A program made the translations under genes and the position numbers. The notes below the pieces were generated by a model. The model did not search any database. It saw nothing but the letters and a program-made list of their open reading frames with translations, and had not been told where the DNA came from. DNA of 64,000 nt from Mumia sp. ZJ1417 (GTDB lineage Bacteria; Actinomycetota; Actinomycetes; Propionibacteriales; Nocardioidaceae), in assembly GCF_014127285.1 (NCBI RefSeq), contig NZ_CP059901.1, positions 2,728,001 to 2,792,000 of the forward strand, given 5' to 3'. Position 1 is the stretch's first letter. Every line of letters begins with the position of its first letter. Below are positions 56,294 to 64,000 of this stretch, piece after piece.

Positions 56294-58114
56294 ATGACGC
56301 GAGACCTGTGGCGCGACCTCGGTGCTCATGTCCGTGACGACGGCGTGACCTTCGCCGTGTGGGCGCCGCACGCCCAGGATGTGCAGGTCCTCGGCGACTT
56401 CAACGGCTGGGACGGCGCCGGCCACGGCCTCGCTCGCGACGCCGACGGAGTCTGGCGCGGCCGCGTCGACGGCATCGGCGACGGCGCGCTCTACAAGTAC
56501 GCGGTCCACGGAGCCGACGGTGTGTGGCGCCAGAAGGCCGACCCGTTCGAGGCGTGGGCCGAGGTCCCGCCGGCCAACGCCTCGCGCGTCTTCACCTCGC
56601 GGCACGAGTGGAGCGACGACGCGTGGATGAGCACCCGCCCCGCCCGCCGCCCGTGGGCTGAGCCGATGAGCGTGTACGAGGTGCACCTCGGCTCGTGGCG
56701 GCGCGGCCTCTCGTACGCCGAGCTGGCAACCACGCTCGTCCCGTACGTCGCCGAGCGCGGCTTCACCCACGTCGAGCTGATGCCCGTGATGGAGCACCCG
56801 TTCGGCGGCTCGTGGGGCTACCAGGTGACGGGCTACTACGCGCCGACGTCCCGCTTCGGCGATCCCGACGACTTCCGGGCGCTCGTCGACGCCTTCCACA
56901 CCGCGGGCATCGGCGTGATCCTCGACTGGGTCCCCGCGCACTTCCCGCGCGACGAGTGGGCGCTCGGCCGCTTTGACGGCACGGCTCTGTACGAGCATCC
57001 CGACCCACGCCGCGGCGAGCACCCCGACTGGGGGACGTACGTCTTCGACCTCACCAAGCCCGAGGTCCGCGAGTTCCTGCTGGCCAACGCGTTCTGGTGG
57101 CTCGAAGAGTTCCACGTCGACGGGCTGCGCGTGGACGCCGTCGCGTCGATGCTCTACCTCGACTACTCGCGCGGGCCCGGCGACTGGGTCCCCAACCTGC
57201 ACGGCGGCAACATCGACCTCGACGCCGTCTCGTTCTTCCAGGAGCTCAACGCCTCCTGCTACGGACGGTTCCCCGGGATCGCGATGATCGCCGAGGAGTC
57301 GACCGCCTACGACGGCGTCACGCGCGACGTGGCCCACGGCGGGCTCGGCTTCGGGTTCAAGTGGGACCTCGGCTGGATGCACGACACGCTCGGCTACCTC
57401 GCGACCGACCCGCTCTTCCGCGGCCAGGACCACCACCGCTTGACGTTCGCGACGATGTACCACCACGCCGAGAACTTCGTCCTCCCGCTGTCCCACGACG
57501 AGGTGGTTCACGGCAAGGGCTCGCTGCTGACCAAGATGGCCGGCGACGACGCACAGCAGTTCGCGTCGCTGCGCGCGCTGCTCGCCTACCAGTGGTCGTA
57601 CCCCGGCAAGCAGCTCCTCTTCATGGGCGGCGAGATCGCGCAGGAGCGCGAGTGGTCCGACGAGCGTTCGCTCGACTGGGACCTCCTCGACACCGATGCG
57701 CACGACGCCACCGCGCACGCCGGCGTGCAGCGGCTGGTGAGTGACCTCAACGCGCGCTACGCGGCGAACCCGGCCTTGTGGTCCGGCGATCACTCCCCCG
57801 GCGGGTTCGCATGGCTGGAGGCCGATGACGCGACGCACAACGTCTATGCCTTCGTCCGGCGCGCAGACGGTCGTAGTCTCGTCTGCGTGGCGAACATGTC
57901 CGGAGCGACCTGGGACTCCTACCGTGTCGGGCTGCCCACACCCGGCCCGTGGGACGTCGTGATGTGCACCGACGATGCCGCGTACGGAGGGGCGAGCACC
58001 GATCCCGTACGCACGCTGGTGGCCGATGAGCAGCCCTGGCACGGCCAGCAGCACTCGGCGATGCTCACCCTCCCGGCCCTCTCGGTCACCTGGCTGGAGC
58101 GGGCCGATGGCTGA
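56294..58114 (+). CDS. glgB: 1,4-alpha-glucan branching enzyme
   Basis: 606 residues, shorter than the ~730 of many bacterial GlgB because the extra N1 domain is absent; the CBM48/N2 module is present (GAHVRDDGVTFAVWAPHAQDVQVLGDFNGWDG). GH13 core: VYEVHLGSWRRG, VELMPVMEHPFGGSWGYQVTGYYAPTSRFG, ILDWVPAHFPRDEWAL, nucleophile Asp in VDGLRVDAVASMLYLDYSR (about residue 282), acid/base Glu in MIAEESTAY (about 334), and LPLSHDEVVHGKGSLL. It introduces alpha-1,6 branches into glucan made by GlgE. Overlaps the Nudix gene by eight bases. Confidence 0.95.
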   Translation: MTRDLWRDLGAHVRDDGVTFAVWAPHAQDVQVLGDFNGWDGAGHGLARDADGVWRGRVDGIGDGALYKYAVHGADGVWRQKADPFEAWAEVPPANASRVFTSRHEWSDDAWMSTRPARRPWAEPMSVYEVHLGSWRRGLSYAELATTLVPYVAERGFTHVELMPVMEHPFGGSWGYQVTGYYAPTSRFGDPDDFRALVDAFHTAGIGVILDWVPAHFPRDEWALGRFDGTALYEHPDPRRGEHPDWGTYVFDLTKPEVREFLLANAFWWLEEFHVDGLRVDAVASMLYLDYSRGPGDWVPNLHGGNIDLDAVSFFQELNASCYGRFPGIAMIAEESTAYDGVTRDVAHGGLGFGFKWDLGWMHDTLGYLATDPLFRGQDHHRLTFATMYHHAENFVLPLSHDEVVHGKGSLLTKMAGDDAQQFASLRALLAYQWSYPGKQLLFMGGEIAQEREWSDERSLDWDLLDTDAHDATAHAGVQRLVSDLNARYAANPALWSGDHSPGGFAWLEADDATHNVYAFVRRADGRSLVCVANMSGATWDSYRVGLPTPGPWDVVMCTDDAAYGGASTDPVRTLVADEQPWHGQQHSAMLTLPALSVTWLERADG

Positions 58115-58934
58115 CCTCACGCTCCACCCCGACGGCGACAGCCTCGAGATCCACGAGGGCGACGCCGTCCTCGGCACGATCACGGTGCACCGCGACGATG
58201 CGCGCACCGCGACCCTCTCGTGGGACCTCGGCAGCACAGAGGAGCCGCGGCGGTCGCAGGCCGTCAACCTCGCTGTCACGTACGTGCTCGAGGAGCTCGG
58301 CGCGACGCGCGTCCAGACCTTGATCGACGAGGACGCCGTCGGTGACCGCCGCGCGGCGGCGCGCGCGGGCATGCGCCGCGACGGGATGCTGCGGCACGTC
58401 GAAGGACCCGACCAGGAGCTGCTGTCGCGGCTCGCCGACGACCCACACCCGCAGACGCGGGAGGGGTTCGTCGCGATGCTCAACGCCGCCCTGCCCAAGA
58501 AGCGCGCGATCGCACAGGCGCTCGTCTGCGACCAGGACGGGCGGGTGCTGCTGTGCGAGCTCACCTACAAGCGCGAGTGGGACCTGCCCGGCGGTGTCGT
58601 CGACCCCGGCGAGTCTCCCGCCGACGCGGTCGTGCGCGAGCTGCGCGAGGAGCTCGGCGTCGACGCACGCGTCAGGGGCCTTCGTACGGTCAACTGGCTC
58701 CCACCGTGGAGCGCGTGGGACGACGCGGTGCTGTTCGTCTTCGACGTCGAGGCCTGGGGTCCCGAGACCCCGCTGGTCCTGCAGCCGACCGAGATCGCCG
58801 CCGTCCACTGGTGCGACCGCGACCTCGTCCGCGAGCGCGCGACAGGGGCGACGATTGAGCTGCTCGACAGCCTCGACGACGACCCTGCCGACGCCTACCG
58901 CGAAGCGGGGCACGTGTTCCGCGGGACCGCCTGA
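58107..58934 (+). CDS. Nudix hydrolase with N-terminal GNAT-like domain
   Basis: 275 residues. The N-terminal ~125 residues look like a small acetyltransferase-type fold (ATLSWDLGSTEEPRRSQAVNLAVTYVLEELGATRVQTLIDEDAVGDRRAAARAGMRRDGMLR resembles GNAT motif A/B). The C-terminal half has an intact Nudix box, GGVVDPGESPADAVVRELREELGV, with all Glu residues. Nucleoside-diphosphate-linked substrates are expected; near glycan genes a nucleotide sugar is possible, but this is inference. Its ATG lies inside the glgB 3' end (eight-base overlap), so it is translated with glgB. Confidence 0.87.
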   Translation: MADLTLHPDGDSLEIHEGDAVLGTITVHRDDARTATLSWDLGSTEEPRRSQAVNLAVTYVLEELGATRVQTLIDEDAVGDRRAAARAGMRRDGMLRHVEGPDQELLSRLADDPHPQTREGFVAMLNAALPKKRAIAQALVCDQDGRVLLCELTYKREWDLPGGVVDPGESPADAVVRELREELGVDARVRGLRTVNWLPPWSAWDDAVLFVFDVEAWGPETPLVLQPTEIAAVHWCDRDLVRERATGATIELLDSLDDDPADAYREAGHVFRGTA

Positions 58935-58937
58935 GGC

Positions 58938-59954
58938 TCAGGGCGCGGCGACCGGCCCGGTGTCCTCGGACCCGATCACACCGCCGTACTGCGCGAGCAC
59001 CCGCGGGAGCCCGACGCCGCCGGTGGGCGGGATGTACATGAGCACCTGGTGGTAGTAGCGCAGGACCCCCGAGCGCGACATCGGGTCGCCGAAATAGGCC
59101 TTGTGCTCCGACTCCGCCGGCCACCGTACGGTCGCGCCCGGCGTCAGCACCCACCCGTCCTGCCGCATCAGCGTCCCGAACACGAGCGCGCCGCCGTCCT
59201 TGGTCCGCACCGCGTGCTGGACGGGCTGGGAGGCCCACGTGCGCCGGAACGTCGTGCCCGGCTGCGCGAGCCCCGCCGCCTGGGCCCGCATCTGCGAGAC
59301 GAACGAGTCGGCCGTCACCTCGGTGGAACGGGGCGAGCTCGGGTTGCCCAGCGTCGCGGCGTACGCCATCAGCGCCTGCGACGGCGCGCTCACGAGGCCG
59401 TCGGCGTCGTCGGGCCCGACCGTCTGGAGCACGCCGTCGACCGTCTCCGGAACCGGCAGCACCGTGCTGAGCAACGCCTCCGGCGAGGCCGTGAGCTCCC
59501 ACTGATCGGTCGACGAGGCGCGCTCGAACACCTGGATGCGCCGCACCCCCCGCCCCTCGTCGCGGGCGGTGGCGACGAACCACAGCGGGTACGCGTCGAG
59601 CCGCGGCGTGTAGACGTCCTCGATCTCGGCCGGCGCCGTCTCGCGCCCGGTCGACGCGTTGCCGTGCAAGCGCTTCGCCACGTCGATGGCGCCCGTGTCG
59701 ACCGCGAGCACCGGGCCCGTCTCGACCAGCGCGAGCACCTCGGGATCGAGCGCGGCGAAGGCAGCTCCGCGCGCCTTCTCGTAGTTGTCGTACGTCCGCT
59801 GCACCGTCGACGTCTCCGCCGCCAGCTTCGACACATCGGCACTGGTCTTCTCCAGCGGGACCACCCCGCACCCGCCGAGCGAGACGACGAGCAACGCGGC
59901 ACCGACGGCGACGAGCGACCGCGGCGCGCCCGTACGGGCCGCTCTCTCACTCAT
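58938..59954 (-). CDS. Lipoprotein of unknown function
   Basis: 338 residues, not recognised as a named family. Type II signal with lipobox SLGGCGVV (lipidated Cys29). The mature region lacks obvious motifs; it has alternating strand/helix segments and resembles large actinobacterial extracytoplasmic proteins of unknown role. ATGA overlap with the membrane protein gene upstream indicates the two work together at the outer face of the cytoplasmic membrane. Converges on the Nudix gene with a three-base gap. Confidence 0.8.
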   Translation of the reverse strand: MSERAARTGAPRSLVAVGAALLVVSLGGCGVVPLEKTSADVSKLAAETSTVQRTYDNYEKARGAAFAALDPEVLALVETGPVLAVDTGAIDVAKRLHGNASTGRETAPAEIEDVYTPRLDAYPLWFVATARDEGRGVRRIQVFERASSTDQWELTASPEALLSTVLPVPETVDGVLQTVGPDDADGLVSAPSQALMAYAATLGNPSSPRSTEVTADSFVSQMRAQAAGLAQPGTTFRRTWASQPVQHAVRTKDGGALVFGTLMRQDGWVLTPGATVRWPAESEHKAYFGDPMSRSGVLRYYHQVLMYIPPTGGVGLPRVLAQYGGVIGSEDTGPVAAP

Positions 59955-60805
59955 CTCGCCACCTCCTTGTCGGTGCCAGGCCCCGGTTTGCCGACCTTGC
60001 CCTTCCTCGGCCACCGCGGCTTCGCCCCGCGCTTCTTCGGCGGCGCGGACGGGCGGTCGGCCCTGGTCGCAGGACCCTCCGCCGTGCCCTCCTCGGACAG
60101 GAAGTCGTCCCAGGTGTCCGCGTCGGACGGGTCGGTCTCGGGCCAGGGTACGTCCCACTCGTCGTCGACGAAGCCGGATGCTTCGACCGGTGGCGTCCGT
60201 CGCCCCACCCCCGGGACCAGCCTCAGCGCGACCAGGCCCAGCAGCGCGGCACCCAGACCTGTCGCGGCCATCCCGACGCCGACGCCGAACGCCCCGGGAA
60301 CCTCGTACGACGCCGTGACCCGCAGACCTTTCAGGTCGGAGTCGCCGACCGCGAGCACCGCGAGCGACACCGGCTCGTCGGGCAGCGTGAACCGCAGCTC
60401 CGCACCCCCGACACCAGCCGCCTGCATGATCCACCAGTCGAGCGCGGTCGGGGCGGCTCGGAGCTGCGGCTCGCCAGTGGCGACACGGGACTTCAGCGAC
60501 CACGGCACGCGAAAGCGTGTCACCTCCACCCGCGCGGTCGACGAGACGTAGTCCTCGACGTCGACCGTGTGCCCGAGCCCGAGGAACACCGGCTTGTCGC
60601 CCGGGACCTCGACGAGGACGCTCACCTGCGGCCCGTACCGGGCCAGGACCGCGGGCCGCGTCACGACGGCGCGACCGTCGGCCCGCACGTCGTGCGGGCC
60701 TGTCGTCAGGCGGTCGTCCGGACCCATCGCCACCGCGACGACCGCACCGGCCAGCGCGAGGAGGATTCCGAGCGCGAGCAGCCCGATCCCCGCCACCCGT
60801 CGCAT
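59951..60805 (-). CDS. Two-helix membrane protein of unknown function
   Basis: 284 residues. An N-terminal helix (AGIGLLALGILLALAGAVVAVAMG), an extracytoplasmic domain of about 145 residues (LRFTLPDEPVSLAVLAVGD etc.), a second helix near residues 175-200 (GVGVGMAATGLGAALLGLVALRLV), and a cytoplasmic tail that is acidic and then Lys/Arg/Pro-rich. No family recognised. It pairs with the downstream lipoprotein gene through an ATGA overlap. The start is preceded by a CATACT hexamer six bases ahead, a poor leaderless -10 match. Confidence 0.75.
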   Translation of the reverse strand: MRRVAGIGLLALGILLALAGAVVAVAMGPDDRLTTGPHDVRADGRAVVTRPAVLARYGPQVSVLVEVPGDKPVFLGLGHTVDVEDYVSSTARVEVTRFRVPWSLKSRVATGEPQLRAAPTALDWWIMQAAGVGGAELRFTLPDEPVSLAVLAVGDSDLKGLRVTASYEVPGAFGVGVGMAATGLGAALLGLVALRLVPGVGRRTPPVEASGFVDDEWDVPWPETDPSDADTWDDFLSEEGTAEGPATRADRPSAPPKKRGAKPRWPRKGKVGKPGPGTDKEVAR

Positions 60806-60864
60806 GGAGCAAGTATGCCGGGCGTCCGAAGTCTCCGTGCGTTCAGTTCACGCGCGTCGCGGGA

Positions 60865-60932
60865 CGCGGTCGCGAGCGCACTCAGAACAACGCGGTCGCG
60901 AGCGCACTCAGAACAACGCGGTCGCGAGCGCC
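60865..60932. repeat. Tandem 26-base repeat at the 3' end of the thioredoxin-like gene
   Basis: Two perfect 26-base units (60865-60890 and 60891-60916) followed by a partial third that forms the end of the thioredoxin-like coding sequence. On the reverse strand each unit repeats the last codons and stop of that gene. Confidence 0.9.
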
Positions 60933-61822
60933 CGACGGGCCTGGCCGACTCGCGGATCATCATTGCCCACGATCGTGAAGTACTCGACGAGCCGCGCGCG
61001 GATGCGCTCGCGGTCGTCACCGGCCGTACGGCGCACCACGTCGATGAGACGCCCGAACGCGTCGTCGACGTGCCCGCCGGACAGGTCGAGGTCAGCGACG
61101 AGCAGCTGCGCATCGATATCGTCCGGGTTCTGGGCCGCCGCGTCACGCGCTGCGGACAGCTCGGCACCCTCCGTACGCTGCAGCAGCTTGGCGCCGGCAA
61201 GCCGCTCGGCGGCCTCGGTGTCGGCCGGGTTCGTGGCGAGCAGCTTCTCGTACTCGGCGACCGCCTTGGCGTAGTCGCCCTCGGCGTACGCGTCGTCCGC
61301 AGCGGCGAAGCGCGGATCGTCCGCAGGCTCCTCCTCGTCAGAGGCCGCCGCGCCACCGACGGGCGCCGCGGTGCCGGTCACGCCGTTGGCCTCGGCGACG
61401 CGGAGCAGCTCGTCGAGGTACTGACGGACCTGTGCCTCCTCGGCCGTGCCCTGGAACAGCGGCACCGGCTGGCCCTTGACCACCCCGAGCACGAACGGGA
61501 CGCCCTGCGCCCCGAGCATCTGGGCGATCTGCGGGTTGGCGTCCACGTCGATCTGCGCGAGCAGCATGCGGCCCGCGTACGCGTTGACGGCGTCGGCGAG
61601 GACCTGGTTGAACGTGCTGCTTTGAGGCGAGCGCGACGACCACAGGGACAGCACGACCACGTGGTCGACCGAGGCCTGCAGCACCTGCTGGAAGTTCTGT
61701 TCGCCGACGTCGAGCACCCACGACGCACCGGCGGGCGCAGGGCCCGCCGCTGAGGCGCCGGCGGGTGCGGCCGGCTTCTTGAGAGCGGACAGGTCGACGG
61801 CGCCAGGACGCGAGAAGCTCAT
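60908..61822 (-). CDS. Thioredoxin-like/TPR co-chaperone (CnoX/YbbN type)
   Basis: 304 residues. Thioredoxin fold at about residues 35-140 (VLSLWSSRSPQSSTFNQVLADAVNAYAGRMLLAQIDVDANPQIAQMLGAQGVPFVLGVVKGQPVPLFQG) in which the CXXC site is replaced by SSRSP, so it cannot act as a disulfide reductase. The cis-proline is kept (GVPFV). C-terminal half is TPR-like (AADDAYAEGDYAKAVAEYEKLLATNPADTEAAERL). This is the actinobacterial YbbN/CnoX arrangement, which acts as a holdase or folding partner. GAGGAGACC precedes the ATG. The last codons are tandemly repeated just beyond the stop. Confidence 0.88.
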   Translation of the reverse strand: MSFSRPGAVDLSALKKPAAPAGASAAGPAPAGASWVLDVGEQNFQQVLQASVDHVVVLSLWSSRSPQSSTFNQVLADAVNAYAGRMLLAQIDVDANPQIAQMLGAQGVPFVLGVVKGQPVPLFQGTAEEAQVRQYLDELLRVAEANGVTGTAAPVGGAAASDEEEPADDPRFAAADDAYAEGDYAKAVAEYEKLLATNPADTEAAERLAGAKLLQRTEGAELSAARDAAAQNPDDIDAQLLVADLDLSGGHVDDAFGRLIDVVRRTAGDDRERIRARLVEYFTIVGNDDPRVGQARRALATALF

Positions 61823-61859
61823 CGGCGGGTCTCCTCGGGTGTCGAAGTCATCAGAACGG

Positions 61860-62174
61860 TCAGTGCCCGGAGGTGAGCTCCGCGCGCTCGGCAGGCGACG
61901 TGAGCGCCGCACCGGGCGCCGCGACGTAAGGAAGGTAGCTCGGCGTCGTGCGACGCGCGAGGATGAGGCCGAACAGCGCGAGCACCACAGCGATCGCCAG
62001 CGGGATGCCGGCGAAGACGAGCAGGACGTCGAGCGTCGACATCGGGGTCCCCTCCTCCCAGCCGATCGGCACGTCAGCAGCGGCCGGTGTGGCGGCGGCG
62101 ACGGCGATCAGAGGCGATGCGACGAGAGCACCGGCGACGGCGGAACGGACAGCGGTACGGCTCCGGCTCAGCAT
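61860..62174 (-). CDS. Small exported/membrane protein of unknown function
   Basis: 104 residues. Residues 1-30 look like a signal peptide (LSRSRTAVRSAVAGALVASPLIAVAAATPAAAD), then a short loop (VPIGWEEGTPMSTLD) and a transmembrane helix LLVFAGIPLAIAVVLALFGLILARR; the C-terminus is short and cytoplasmic or exposed. Similar small proteins accompany amidase or aquaporin-like loci in actinobacteria but no function is known. Start chosen at 62174 because TAGAAT lies exactly seven bases upstream; another ATG at 62183 would overlap that promoter. Confidence 0.7.
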   Translation of the reverse strand: MLSRSRTAVRSAVAGALVASPLIAVAAATPAAADVPIGWEEGTPMSTLDVLLVFAGIPLAIAVVLALFGLILARRTTPSYLPYVAAPGAALTSPAERAELTSGH

Positions 62175-62181
62175 GACGGTC

Positions 62182-62187
62182 ATTCTA
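62182..62187 (-). promoter_or_regulatory. Leaderless -10 element of the small membrane-protein gene
   Basis: Reverse strand TAGAAT, seven bases (GACCGTC), ATG. The best TANNNT match in the window. Confidence 0.6.
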
Positions 62188-62206
62188 ACCGAGCACCTCA
62201 CTCCCC

Positions 62207-62212
62207 TAGTCT
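62207..62212 (+). promoter_or_regulatory. Leaderless -10 element of the amidase gene
   Basis: TAGTCT, seven bases (CGGCGGT), ATG; forms a divergent promoter pair with 62182-62187. Confidence 0.58.
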
Positions 62213-62219
62213 CGGCGGT

Positions 62220-63635
62220 ATGCCTTCCGACCCCGACGGCGTTCTCGCGTCCGCACTCGACCTCGCTGCCGCCTACCGGCGGCGCGAGACCGACCCCGTC
62301 TCCGTCGTCGACGCGCTCCTCGCACGCATCGAGGCGCTCGACGCGGAGGTCGGCGCCTTCGTCACCGTCACGGCCGACGAGGCGCGGGCGGCGGCCGCCT
62401 CCGCCCGGGACGCCCTGCGTGGCCCCAGCGCCGACCTCCTCCCGCCGCTGTTCGGCATCCCCACCGCACTCAAGGACCTCACCCCCACCGCTGGCATACG
62501 GACGACCTTCGGGTCGGCGGCGTTCGCCGACCTCGTCCCCGACGCCGACGGCACAGCGGCCGTGCGGGTCGCTGCCGCCGGCATGATCAGCCTCGGCAAG
62601 ACCAACACCCCCGAGCTCGGCCTGCCCTGCTACACCGAGCCCGATGTCGCCCCGCCGGCGCGCACCCCGTACGACCTGACCCGAGGTGCGGGCGGTTCGT
62701 CCGGGGGCGCAGCCGCCGCTGTCGCGGCCGGCTTGCTCCCGGTCGCGGTCGGGTCGGACGGCGGCGGCTCGATCCGCATCCCCGCCTCGTCCTGCGGCCT
62801 CGTCGGCTTCAAGCCGACCCGTGGCCTCGTCCCTGGCACGCCTGAGGAGATCGACGTCTCGGGCCTCGCCGTCCCAGGCCCGCTCGCGACCACCGTCGCC
62901 GACGCGGCGGCCCTGCTCGACGTCCTCGCACTCACCGGCGCTCGGCTCAGCGACGCCTGCGAGCGCGCACCGGGGCGCCTGCGGGTGGCACGCTTCGCCG
63001 ACCCGGTCATCGGCGACCTCCCGCCCGACCCGGAGGTCCTCGACGCGTACGAGGAGATGAGCCGCCTCCTGGTCAAGCTCGGCCACGACGTCGTGGATGT
63101 CGCTCCCCCGTTCGGTCCGGAGACCGTCGCTGCCTTCGAGACGGTGTGGTTCGTCGGGGCGGCGTCCGCGCCGGTGCCGCGCGAGCGCGAGGAGCTTCTG
63201 CGGCCGCTGACCCGCTGGGAGCGGGAGCGCGGCCGCGCGGCGAGCGGCACGGAGTACGCGGCGGCGCTGCTGGCGATGCGCCAGGCCGAGCAGCGGACCC
63301 TCGAGGCTTACGAGGCCTACGACATGGTCCTCACCCCGACGCTCGGGCAGCTCCCGGCGCCGGTCGGCTCGCTGCGCGACGACTCCGACCCTGCGGCGGA
63401 CTTCGCGGCGCAGAAGGCGTTCACCCCGTACACGTCCGTCTGGAACATCGCCGGCGCGCCCGCCGTCTCGCTCCCGACCGGCTGGAGCACCGAAGGCCTG
63501 CCGATCGGGACGATGCTGGCGGCCCATCCAGGCGCCGACGTGCTCCTGATGAGCCTTGCCGCTCAGGTTGAGGACGCCTGCTCGGCGCCGGGCGACCCGT
63601 GGAGGCGTCCGCAGACGCTGGTGGGCGCCCGCTAA
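62220..63635 (+). CDS. Amidase (amidase-signature family)
   Basis: 471 residues. Catalytic Lys in [12 protein letters not shown], cis-Ser in [10 protein letters not shown] and nucleophile Ser in [14 protein letters not shown], all as in amidase-signature enzymes. Not GatA: the gene has no gatC/gatB partners and the flanking sequences differ from the gatA at the left edge of the window (for example GGAGGSSGG loop and C-terminal [16 protein letters not shown]). Substrate unknown; such enzymes hydrolyse aryl or aliphatic amides or peptide-like amides. Leaderless start supported by TAGTCT. Confidence 0.9.
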   Translation: MPSDPDGVLASALDLAAAYRRRETDPVSVVDALLARIEALDAEVGAFVTVTADEARAAAASARDALRGPSADLLPPLFGIPTALKDLTPTAGIRTTFGSAAFADLVPDADGTAAVRVAAAGMISLGKTNTPELGLPCYTEPDVAPPARTPYDLTRGAGGSSGGAAAAVAAGLLPVAVGSDGGGSIRIPASSCGLVGFKPTRGLVPGTPEEIDVSGLAVPGPLATTVADAAALLDVLALTGARLSDACERAPGRLRVARFADPVIGDLPPDPEVLDAYEEMSRLLVKLGHDVVDVAPPFGPETVAAFETVWFVGAASAPVPREREELLRPLTRWERERGRAASGTEYAAALLAMRQAEQRTLEAYEAYDMVLTPTLGQLPAPVGSLRDDSDPAADFAAQKAFTPYTSVWNIAGAPAVSLPTGWSTEGLPIGTMLAAHPGADVLLMSLAAQVEDACSAPGDPWRRPQTLVGAR

Positions 63636-63638
63636 CGT
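63633..63638 (+). promoter_or_regulatory. Leaderless -10 element of the MscS-type gene
   Basis: TAACGT, seven bases (CTTGGGC), ATG. Its first bases are the amidase stop codon TAA. Confidence 0.58.
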
Positions 63639-63645
63639 CTTGGGC

Positions 63646-64000
63646 ATGTCCGCTGCCGCCCTCGCCTCCGACAACGAGCTGGTTCCCGAGCTGGTCCCTG
63701 AGGGCCTCCTCAGCCAGAACTGCTGGCAGGACCCCGACCACCAGGTGTGCAGCCTGGTCCATCGGTGGACCGACAACGACACCCTCGCCGAGCTCGCCGA
63801 CCTGCTGCTCGCCAAGCCGATGGCGATCCTGCTGCTGATCCTCGGCGGGGTCGCGGCGCGCTGGCTGATCAACCGCGTGATCGATCGCGTCACCCGCTCG
63901 GCGGCCGCGGGCACCGTGCCCGGCGCACGTGCCGCGGAGGCGGTCACCCCCCTGCTGCACGAGCGCCGCGAGCAGCGCGCCAAGAGCATGGGCTCGCTGC
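63646..64000 (+). CDS. Mechanosensitive ion channel, MscS family (partial)
   Basis: Only the first ~118 residues are in the window. A periplasmic N-terminus with one Cys pair (QNCWQDPDHQVCSLVH) leads into a first transmembrane helix, LLLAKPMAILLLILGGVAARWLINRVIDRVTRSA, and a basic loop. The helix-plus-Arg pattern and N-terminal layout fit actinobacterial small-conductance MscS-like proteins, but the diagnostic pore helix and beta domain lie beyond the right edge. The start is leaderless (see 63633). Confidence 0.72.
   Translation, partial: MSAAALASDNELVPELVPEGLLSQNCWQDPDHQVCSLVHRWTDNDTLAELADLLLAKPMAILLLILGGVAARWLINRVIDRVTRSAAAGTVPGARAAEAVTPLLHERREQRAKSMGSL

Noticed and set aside
62220-63635. 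Second gatA
   Set aside because: Amidase-signature residues are shared, but there is no gatC/gatB partner and the flanking motifs differ from the gatA at 1-920.

Overview
The window is very GC-rich, densely coding actinobacterial chromosome. Gene content and arrangement (gatC-gatA, ligA, a MetE-like gene, mnmA and a cysteine desulfurase near one another; an imuA-imuB-dnaE2 mutasome behind an actinobacterial-type SOS box; F420-type luciferase-like oxidoreductase; GlgE-pathway genes; clpP pair with a ClgR/PopR-like regulator) fit the Nocardioidaceae/Propionibacteriales best, but the genus is inferred. No rRNA, tRNA, CRISPR array, insertion sequence, phage or plasmid gene was seen. Both ends cut genes: gatA at the left and an MscS-type channel at the right.

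Layout. 1-12.3 kb: tRNA and core functions (gatA, gatC, ligA, MetE-like, mnmA, cysteine desulfurase) interspersed with a methyltransferase and two secreted proteins sharing an Ig-like C-terminal repeat. 12.3-17.8 kb: small oxidoreductase genes, then a translationally coupled monooxygenase / BASS transporter / SDR operon. 17.9-23.7 kb: SOS mutagenesis cassette. 23.7-32.6 kb: a sugar island, with a ribose/xylose-type ABC importer divergent from a DeoR regulator, followed by 2-hydroxyacid dehydrogenase, two FGGY kinases and a histidine phosphatase, all coupled by GTGA overlaps. 32.6-38 kb: oligopeptide-type ABC importer. 38.3-40.1 kb: electron transfer flavoprotein. 40.3-46.9 kb: membrane proteins, methyltransferases, an accessory clpP pair whose second member lacks the catalytic serine, its candidate XRE regulator, an acyltransferase and an enoyl-CoA hydratase. 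47-58.9 kb: glycogen/alpha-glucan and trehalose genes (glgX, glgE, treS, maltokinase, glgB) plus a GNAT/Nudix protein. 58.9-64 kb: envelope proteins, a thioredoxin-like co-chaperone, an amidase and the start of an MscS channel.

How the genes work together. TreS interconverts trehalose and maltose, maltokinase makes maltose 1-phosphate, GlgE polymerises it, GlgB branches the glucan and GlgX debranches it. The sugar island looks like one regulon: the same inverted repeat TAACA-N7-(T/C)GTTA lies in both promoter regions. The clpP operon and its candidate regulator share a second operator, CTGCTCT(C/G)GGCAGA.

Beyond genes, the window holds two families of dispersed palindromes. One (core GGTCTCGACAGGCTCGACC) sits in frame inside the maltokinase and monooxygenase genes and, in a longer form, encodes the C-terminus of a third protein. 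The other (GACGTCATACG ... CGTATGACGTC) occurs three times, two copies bracketing an AbiEi/DUF559-like gene and one splitting imuB from dnaE2. Many genes appear leaderless, with TANNNT placed 6-7 bases before the start codon. The pentamer GTACG is conspicuously frequent in all reading frames.
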